Under the pieces are notes generated by a model. The model was not told the DNA's origin. It saw only the letters and a program-made list of their open reading frames with translations, and searched no databases. 13,737 nt of DNA from Cyclostephanos tholiformis. Taxonomy: Eukaryota > Bacillariophyta > Thalassiosirophyceae > Thalassiosirales > Thalassiosiraceae. Positions 8,061 through 13,737 of this stretch are shown here, in pieces; the first letter of the stretch is position 1, and each line of letters starts with the position of its first letter. The translations under genes were made by a program, and so were the position numbers. The stretch spans positions 1 to 13,737 of the forward strand of contig JALLPB010000679.1 in the NCBI GenBank assembly GCA_036939975.1. Direction: 5' to 3'.

Positions 8061-10170
8061 CTACATCACGTCCTCGAGGGTTCTTTTGCCCAACTCGTAA
8101 GAAGAGATCATGATGGCCGATCCGGGCGCGACCTTGATCATGCGCGCCCAGTTACCCCTCCACAATCCACCTCTCATGCCCTCCTCCTTGACTATGCGTG
8201 ACATGTGCCCGATCAACGTCATGTCCGAACGACAATGACGTCCTCCCCGGGACGTCATCCGTCGCGTCTTGACGACGTCGAACGGCGTCGTCAGCACCGT
8301 CGCTATCGATCCCGCGGCCATCCCCCCCACAAACGCCTCCATCGCCTCGACGTTCGCGGGGGGCCTATCGCCGCGCTCGCGGTGGTATCGCGCGCCCCAC
8401 CTCCCGAGGATGATCGAATCGGAGACGCGGGAGCGAGCGGCCTCAAGGCAAGTGAAGTACACCGCGCTGAACGGAACGTCCCTAAGTATCATCGGTACGA
8501 GTCCCCTGTACAGGCCGGATGGGCCGGACGTTCGCAGGAGGAGTCGTAATTCTTCGAGGACGCCTTGGCAGCAGGGGGAAGCTGGCAGCCTGCCTGGTCT
8601 GCACAAGCTCCAGCAAGGCTTGGATTGATCAAGTGTTTTTCATTATGATAATCAAAAGAGGAAATGTGAGGGGGGTGGACTTTGTAAGTACGTGACAATA
8701 ATACACACAATGAAAGCAAAATGGAAAGAATCACACGATGAAAGCAAATTATTTCAGCATCTAATTTTTATTGTATGTAAATAGTTTAATACTTTTGCAT
8801 AACTAGGAAATGTTGCCATTCCCCGACATAAAAATGCATGGGAATGGCCAGGCAAGAAATGATGTTGGCATCATGACATCGCCCTGTTGGCCAAATTTGG
8901 ACGACTTTGTCATGCATCGGCGAAATGTCCGCAAAATGTCGGTGACATGCGCAACTAAGCCGCATAGCAAATCATTTCTACCATACATTTGCACTTCTTC
9001 TTCCAGGATTCCTTGGTGTGGTCAATAACTGTCAACTCCTTCCTCTGTAGACCCAATATTTGATCTATCAAAAATTAATTACATCGAAATGTTGTAATGT
9101 CATGGTTAAGGTTCCAAACCCAATTGGAGTGCATCCCACATTCATGCCACATGTATACACAGCGTTTCAGCACCTTGATATCCTGTGGATGGGCGTATAA
9201 TCCGCCTGGCTGAGCCCAAGTGATGTTGTAATGTCATGATTGAGGCTCCAAACCCACTTGGAGTGTATCCCACATCCATTTCATATGTATACACAGTGTT
9301 TCAGCACCTTGATATGCTGTGGATGGGCATATGGGTCCGCCCTTACANAAATGTGGGGGGGGGGGTGGACTTTGTAAGTACGTGATAATAATATGCACAC
9401 GATGAAAGCAAAATGGAAAGAATCGCACGATGAAAGCAAAATATACGAAACTCACCGGTCGCCACCGAGCTAACGAGCCTCGCCGACGCCCCCGCCGCGA
9501 ACGGGATCCAATGACCACCGCGATCGCCGTCGTCGACGTCCACGGTGGCGGGTCGGTCGTCGTGCCATCCATTCCCCCACCGACGCAAACGCGATGCGAT
9601 CTCGTCATAGGCCGTCAGATAAATGGCCGAGTTCGGGACCACCGCGAGCAACGTCGGCCTGAGGCCGGCGTACAATCCCGATGGTCCCTCTATCCGCGCT
9701 ATGGACCTCAATTCGCGGAATACGCCGACGTCGACGGCGGCGACGGTAGAAATGGCAGGACGCAGACGCAGTAACGCGGAGGAGGACGTCGACGTCGTCG
9801 ACTCGAACAACCGGGAGTGGTGAGACGACGCGAGGGCCGGCGTCACGAGGCACGGGAACGCGCTCGTCGGCAGGACGAGTCCGTTGGATAGTACCACGGC
9901 ACCCCGTCCGCGCAGTGGGGCCTTGACGGAGGAGGAGGAGGAGGAGGAGGAGGAGGAGGAGGAGGAGGAGGGATGCCCCCCGGACCTCGTCGTCGCGACG
10001 CTCACACTTCCGCGCGCGGTCGGGGCCGTCGAGTGGGCTCCCGCCTGCTGTCGGATCTTTACTACCTCCAGCGGTGCGAACGCGGTAACGTACACCATCG
10101 ATCCGACGGAGCCGGATATGATCCTCGCGACGGTGGACGACGAAGGCGGCGGCTCGTCCTTCATGTTCAT
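8061..10170 (-). CDS. SLC25A39/40: Mitochondrial carrier, SLC25A39/40 (Mtm1) type, two exons
   Basis: Exon 1 is 10170-9456 and exon 2 is 8618-8061 (TAG stop), separated by an 837-nt phase-1 intron (GTGAGT...AAG). The product would be about 423 residues. Three carrier repeats are visible: APLEVVKIRQQ (residues 32-42) with EGPSGLYAGLRPTLLAVVPN; then LLELVQTRQAA, GLYRGLVPMILRDVPFSA; then TPFDVVKTRR with RGNWARMIKVAPGSAIM. The first signature, the LRDVPFSA and the KVAPGSAIM blocks resemble SLC25A39/40 and yeast Mtm1, linked in animals to mitochondrial glutathione import and in yeast to Mn/Fe-S homeostasis. A Ser-rich insert with 14 consecutive Ser (about 68-81) enlarges repeat 1. Oddities: exon 2 changes frame between about 8560 and 8590 (one extra base), and the second signature has Leu for Pro and Gln for the basic residue. 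It is either a real gene with a sequence error or a decaying copy. Confidence 0.82.
8662..8748 (+). repeat. Direct repeat, copy 1 (pair with 9349-9441)
   Basis: The block reads AAATGTG, a G run, TGGACTTTGTAAGTACGTGA, then an A-rich stretch with two copies of GATGAAAGCAAA-type sequence. It recurs about 690 bp downstream with roughly ten differences. Both copies are inside the carrier intron. Confidence 0.85.
9088..9345 (+). repeat. Tandem duplication, period 134 bp
   Basis: GTTGTAATGTCATG occurs at 9091-9104 and again at 9225-9238, and the following sequences stay similar for about 120 bp (both contain GTTTCAGCACCTTGATAT and TGTGGATGGGC). Each unit also carries a small inverted repeat around CTCCAA...TTGGAG. 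The second unit runs up to the N at 9348. Confidence 0.88.
9348..9348. other. Single N: assembly gap or ambiguous base
   Basis: The only ambiguous base in the window sits at the end of the 134-bp tandem duplication and just before an 11-base G run. The sequence on its right duplicates that at 8662-8748. It probably marks a join whose true length is unknown. Confidence 0.8.
9349..9441 (+). repeat. Direct repeat, copy 2, adjoining the N
   Basis: This is a diverged copy of 8662-8748, with a longer G run (11 versus 6). It begins immediately after the N at 9348 and ends just before the intron donor at 9455. It may be a genuine intron duplication, or a second haplotype placed next to the first by scaffolding. 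Confidence 0.85.
9928..9969 (+). repeat. (GGA)14 microsatellite coding for poly-Ser
   Basis: Fourteen perfect GGA triplets on the plus strand read as TCC (Ser) codons in the minus-strand carrier gene. Being a triplet repeat it should vary in length without breaking the frame. Confidence 0.92.
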
Positions 10171-10523
10171 TGCGTCATTCTCGTTACTATGTTTTTTTGT
10201 CGAATTTCACCAAGCGTACAAAGAAAAACGACGGTGTGGCAGGTGGTGTGGAAGGAAATCCATAACATAACAATTCCTACGTGAATGATCGATCCGAGAA
10301 CAGAATACACTAAAAAAGTAGTAGGTATTTTATTTGGGAGGTGAGTCATAAAAAGAAAACAAAAGAGGGGCCACATTTTAGGGGGCCAGTGGAAGAGCGC
10401 CCAAAAAAGAATTTCTATTCCCTACCTCTCTTGTATTATTTCTTCTTCGTTGCCAACACACACAATTATTTACAGCGTCGACGATACTCAAATAATTCAC
10501 ATAGGTAATAATAATTCATCAAC
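10171..10523. promoter_or_regulatory. Divergent promoter region, carrier and split-barrel genes
   Basis: 353 bp between two outward-facing ATGs, A+T-rich. A perfect bZIP/AP-1-type TGAGTCA lies at 10342-10348 and an ACGTG core at 10279-10283. Both are short and could occur by chance. No gene or RNA is visible. Confidence 0.4.
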
Positions 10524-11647
10524 ATGAGAGCGAAGATTGCATCGTTCGCCACCCTCATCGGAGCGTCCGCTTCCGCCTTCAGTCCAGCCCTAACAACCAC
10601 AACCGGCCGTCTCGCGACTCACGCGGCGGGACGACGCGCACTCGTCGCCCTGTCGTCGAACGCTCCGAGACACGACGTTCGGTCCAGCGGCGCGTCGAAG
10701 GAGATGGATCCGGAGGAGATGAAGATACAGATGGCCCTAGCGGAGCATCAGCAAAAGGCCCCGAAACTAGGATTCGACGTCGATGTGAGGAGTTTGGTCG
10801 AGTACAATCACGGTTTTGCGGTAATGTCGACCAACTCCAAAGCGTGAGATAGCACTCTATCATCCCCATTCCCCATCGTTTCCATCGTTCGACATCCTCC
10901 AAGATGGTAACTTTTGATCCATTATTTTTTTCCCCTCGCGCTTCGCCGATCTATATTTATTAAAGGAATCCCGGCTTTCCCGGAGGATCCGTCGTTGGCT
11001 TCGCTCCCGACGAGCTCGGTCGACCGGTATTCATCTTCAGCGGCATGTCCACGCACACCCAGGACCTCCTAGCGGATCCGAGGTGTTCCGTTACCATCGC
11101 GTCCAAGGAATTCAAGGGCGCGGCGGACGGACGGGTCAATCTCATGGGAAGGGTCACCCTCGTGGATCCCGCCGAGCGCGATTCGATGAAGGCCGTGTAC
11201 ATGAAGAAGCATCCGGGCGCGTTCTGGGTCGATTTCGGCGACTTCAATTGGTTCAGGATGGACGAAATCACGGACATACGTTTCGTGGGGGGATTCGCGA
11301 GGGCCGGGTCCATCACACCCGAGCAATACCACGCCGCGAGGCCCGATCCGATATCCTCCTTCGGGTCGCACATTGCCGAACACATGAACGAAGATCACAT
11401 GAGCAGCACGATAGCCATGGTCGCGCACGCCATACCTGGACTCGACGTATCGGAGGCGCTAATCACGAGCGTGGACAGCCTTGGAATGTACGTCAAGTGC
11501 ACGCGCACGCCCAGGGCGAGCGATCAGCCGCAGCAATTCAAAATTCGTCTGCCCTTCCCCCGGAAGATCGAGAGCAGGAAGGACGTGAAGGATGTCATCG
11601 TCGAGATGACGCGTTCGGCGCAGGAGGCGGCGGTAGAGACGAAGTGA
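10524..11647 (+). CDS. Plastid FMN-binding split-barrel (PPOX-like) protein with HugZ/DUF2470-type C-terminus
   Basis: Exon 1 is 10524-10843 and exon 2 is 10966-11647, giving 333 residues. The 122-nt phase-2 intron starts GTGAGA and ends AAAG. Joining gives NSKANPGFPGGSVVGFAPDE, the usual start of this barrel. Residues 1-36 are a signal peptide ending in ASASA with cleavage before FSPA, a clear ASAFAP-type plastid signature, followed by a Thr/Arg-rich transit region. The split barrel spans about 95-225 (GRPVFIFSGMSTHTQDLLAD, DPRCSVTI, FWVDFGDFNWFRM). The C-terminal domain contains HMNEDH at 246-251 and resembles the HugZ/DUF2470 module. Plant plastid relatives include the glutamyl-tRNA-reductase-binding protein and related pyridoxamine-oxidase-like proteins; whether this one acts on tetrapyrroles is inference. 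It is G+C-rich. Confidence 0.86.
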
Positions 11648-11966
11648 GACCAATTTCGAATTGTAGGTCAATAATATTATGATTGATCTGAGGGATTAAT
11701 AATCTGGGATCGTTAACGTGACGATATTACGATGACCCTTCTCAAGATATCGTACCAATTTGATCACGCCGACATACTAATATCTAAGCATTACTTCTAT
11801 GACAAATCTCATACTTTGCAGCAACAAGCGGAAGCGTCTCTTTCTAACAAAGGAGAGTGGTGTTCCCCTCAGTGGTAGTAAGAACGCCACCGTGGCCACT
11901 CCTGGCTAATAACACCACTTCAGACTACCACCGCCTTATTAAAAAAAAACACCCAAAAATAAAGCA
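11648..11966. other. Convergent 3' spacer with interleaved inverted repeats
   Basis: 319 bp between two convergent stop codons, with no gene. AGTGGTGTT (11856-11864) pairs with AACACCACT (11911-11919), and GTGGTAGT (11872-11879) pairs with ACTACCAC (11924-11931). The order A-B-A'-B' is not nested. GCCACCGTGGC at 11886-11896 is a compact extra hairpin. A run of nine or ten A lies near 11941, next to AATAAA at 11959-11964. Confidence 0.5.
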
Positions 11967-13531
11967 TTAAATGCAATTGGACAAAGTCGCGGGCAGATCC
12001 AGCATCGGAGCATCCTTATCTTCGGTCGCATTCGAATTTTCCTTAAAGACAAGATGTGACAATAGTTTCCCGGGTCCGTCCGGTCGTTGCGTCTTCCCAT
12101 CGACAATCGTGGCATATGGAATATCATTTCGAGGCACGGTCTTTTCGTCGCTTACGGCATCATCTCCCGTCAACCGATTCAGCGCGCTACTTTTACCGGA
12201 CGTTAGCCCGGCGGCCGATACACCCGCCGTCGTATTCGTCGTCGACGTCGGTCCGTAACTGTTCCTGGACGTGTTGAACACTGTCAAATCGGTAACGTGA
12301 TTCGATGGTGGATAAAATTCCGTCCCTCCCTCCCTGGTCCCGAACGGAGAGTAGCCATCGCATTCCAACAGTCCCATGGGGGGGTACGGCCCGATCCCGT
12401 AAGCGTCGTGCAATACCTCGCATAGATACGGCCGACTGCCCACGTGGGATTGTCGCCGGCCCGATGCCGCCGCGCCCCCCCCCGCACCGGCATTCGAATT
12501 ACGATGCCGCGATGGATATTCGACGTGCGTGGGCAACATCGCGGCGGGGATCATCATGCGCGACGTCGACGTCGAGGAGGTCCCTGCGCCACGCGGCAAC
12601 CGCGCGTTGCGCCACCGCCTTCGCTGGCCCGCGGTCATCCTCGTGCCGCTCGATGCCACCGACGCGTAAGACGACGTCCGAGACGTCGTCGTATGTACGG
12701 TCTCGTCATCGTCGTACCCCATCGTGTCCCCCCCCGGTCCTCGTCCCTCGAGGAGGACGTCCAGGGAAGACGACGGTGCTCCTCCCGCTCCCACGGCGTC
12801 GAGCACGAGCGCGTCGAGGACGCGTCGATACTCCGCCTCTCCTCCTCCTCCTCCTCCCCCCCCCCCCCCCCCCCCATCGTCGATGTCGATAACGACGGCA
12901 CATTGCGCATGACCTCCGCGAGCCGTAGCGATGAGCCCGCGAATCCCATCAATCCCGACGACGGTCGATCGAGGTACGCGTCGCTCGGTACGGCGTCGCC
13001 GTCGTCGCGCGCCGCATCGGCCGCGAGGGCAGATCTAACCGCGAATTCGGCCGATCGACGGACGTGGTCCCTCGCCGAGGCACTCATTCGTCGGACCGTC
13101 TCGGACAGGCCGTCCTCCACCTCCCGGAGCGCTCGACCGAGCGACGATGCCGCCTCGCGGTACTTGCCGGGATGGAGCAGGACGACACCCCCCATTCGTC
13201 CCCCCCCCCCATCATCTCCCCCTCCTCCCGCACCTCCGTCGTCGGATGGGGAGCATCCCGATCCGTCGGTCGCGTCGATCGCCTCCGCCGTCGCGACGTC
13301 GGCGTCGATATCCCCCAGTCGACGTAAGGCCACGCGTAACCTGGCTACGCGTGCCTCCAATTCCATCGCGCGCCCGCGTCGACGCGCCGCATTGGCGGCC
13401 AGCGCGTCCATGGCGGCGTCGAACGAGGTCGTCATGGCGCATAACGAGGAGAGGGCCGCGTGTAGCGAGTGTCGATGATCGCAATCGTCCGCGGGGAGGG
13501 GGATGGGAATTATGGACGCGCCCATCATCAT
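11967..13531 (-). CDS. WASHC1: WASH complex subunit 1-like protein, frame broken at a G20 tract
   Basis: The start is three consecutive ATGs at 13531-13523 and the stop is TAA at 11967-11969. The N-terminus ASIIPIPLPADD...HSLHAALSSL resembles the WASH1 N-terminus, followed by helical sequence (30-85) and VVLLHPGKY (116-124), comparable to the KYP motif ending the WASH homology domain. Far downstream PPSNHVTDLTVFNTSRNSY resembles the conserved FNTxxNxY segment, and DAPMLDLPATL near the end resembles the LPDLPGIA region. The first frame holds to a G20 run (12875-12856). Beyond it the second frame (EYRRVLDALV...) is the protein-like one, so the true tract is probably 19 or 22 G, giving about 521 residues. 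No proline-rich, WH2 or acidic Arp2/3-binding tail is visible before the stop or in the spacer beyond. Known role: endosomal actin nucleation. The assignment rests on remembered motif order and is tentative. Confidence 0.55.
12856..12875 (+). repeat. C20 homopolymer (G20 in the coding strand)
   Basis: Twenty C in a row follow a CCT/CTC triplet run, within the WASH-like gene, and encode a Gly (then Glu) linker. The good reading frame changes across it. A run this long is a common site of length error in sequencing and of real replication slippage. Confidence 0.9.
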
Positions 13532-13545
13532 GTTGTTGTCGTCAT
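13529..13545 (-). promoter_or_regulatory. Five-codon upstream ORF overlapping the WASH-like start
   Basis: ATG ACG ACA ACA ACA TGA begins at 13545, two or three bases after the acceptor that ends at 13549, and its TGA overlaps the first ATG of the main frame (ATGA). Such an arrangement can act by termination-reinitiation. Whether the upstream start is used cannot be told from sequence. Confidence 0.4.
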
Positions 13546-13548
13546 TTC

Positions 13549-13726
13549 CTGTAGAGGACAGGAATAATAATATTAATATTATGACCCTACTTGCCACAAC
13601 TGTCACGTAGTCACGTCGCACTCAAGCTCTGCCCTACCGGTACGTAGGTATTTACATAGGTAATAGTATTGTATTATTATATTTACTATTATTTGATAAG
13701 TGATATATATAATAGTTTGTACTTAC
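13549..13726 (-). other. Probable intron in the 5' leader of the WASH-like gene
   Basis: A strong donor GTAAGT at 13726-13721 and a strong acceptor CTCTACAG ending at 13549 delimit 178 A+T-rich nt. Joining 13727 to 13548 closes all three frames before the triple ATG, so exon 1 (running off the window) would be non-coding. The unspliced frame upstream of 13531 has no ATG and reads through intron-like A+T-rich sequence. Confidence 0.6.
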
Positions 13727-13737
13727 ACAGGACACGG

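Larger units (their letters stand above)
8619..9455 (-). other. Large repeat-bearing intron of the carrier gene
   Basis: The donor GTGAGT is at 9455-9450 and the acceptor AAG ends at 8619. Joining them gives ...SSVAT-A-LLELVQTRQ, as expected for the carrier family. The intron is far longer than the other introns here (86 and 122 nt). It contains a duplicated block of about 87 bp, a 134-bp tandem duplication and the only N in the window. A short open frame at 8810-9028 is within the intron and unsupported. Confidence 0.8.

Noticed and set aside
8803..9028. ORFs on both strands inside the carrier intron
   Set aside because: They are short, without a recognisable motif, and lie between a supported donor and acceptor.
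9884..10284. Plus-strand ORFs with poly-Glu opposite the carrier
   Set aside because: The poly-Glu is the antisense of the poly-Ser microsatellite, and the minus frame carries the carrier motifs.
12305..13554. Long Arg/Pro/Ser-rich plus-strand ORFs opposite the WASH-like gene
   Set aside because: They are composition artefacts of G+C-rich coding DNA. They lack sensible starts, and the minus strand has the motif-bearing frames and splice signals.
1..13737. CRISPR array, tRNA, rRNA or prokaryotic operon
   Set aside because: No regularly spaced repeat-spacer pattern, cloverleaf or rRNA-like sequence was seen. Introns and strand alternation indicate nuclear eukaryotic DNA.

Overview
The window looks like nuclear DNA of a photosynthetic stramenopile with a secondary red plastid, most probably a diatom. 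The evidence is short GT-AG introns, a protein N-terminus with the ASAFAP-type plastid signature, a second protein with a plastid-type leader followed by a twin-arginine lumen signal, a stand-alone helicase-associated (HA) domain gene of the sort common in stramenopiles, and all three standard stop codons. The sequence is draft quality: the first 14 bases match the end of an Illumina adapter, there is one N at 9348, and four reading frames each contain one apparent single-position shift.

Layout. 1-2585 holds no convincing intact gene. A pair of short arrays of an 11-bp unit, in inverted orientation (70-135 and 1825-1857), brackets about 1.7 kb containing a decayed minus-strand reading frame, so this may be a degraded mobile element. 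2586-4147 (+) is a two-exon HA-domain protein. 4387-4802 (-) is a small acidic/serine-rich unknown with a frame break. 5025-6390 (-) is an unknown membrane protein, also with a frame break, located exactly at a GT-AG-like 19-mer. 6391-6971 is a divergent intergenic region with two E2F-like sites. 6972-7982 (+) is a probable thylakoid-lumen protein. 8061-10170 (-) is a mitochondrial carrier of the SLC25A39/40 (yeast Mtm1) type, with an 837-nt intron full of duplications. 10524-11647 (+) is a plastid-targeted FMN-binding split-barrel protein with a HugZ/DUF2470-like C-terminal domain. 11967-13531 (-) resembles WASH complex subunit 1, with a G20 tract that breaks the frame and no visible Arp2/3-activating tail.

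Genes alternate in strand and are tightly packed, forming convergent pairs (for example 78 bp between 7982 and 8061) and divergent pairs. They do not form an operon-like pathway. The likely products go to the plastid stroma, thylakoid lumen, mitochondrial inner membrane, nucleus and endosome/cytoskeleton. Genes from about 7 kb onward are markedly richer in G+C and CpG than those at 2.5-6.4 kb and than the A+T-rich spacers.

I do not see a clear new multi-gene system. The best candidates for novelty are the inverted 11-bp array element, the WASH-like protein without its usual tail, and the unclassified lumen and membrane proteins.
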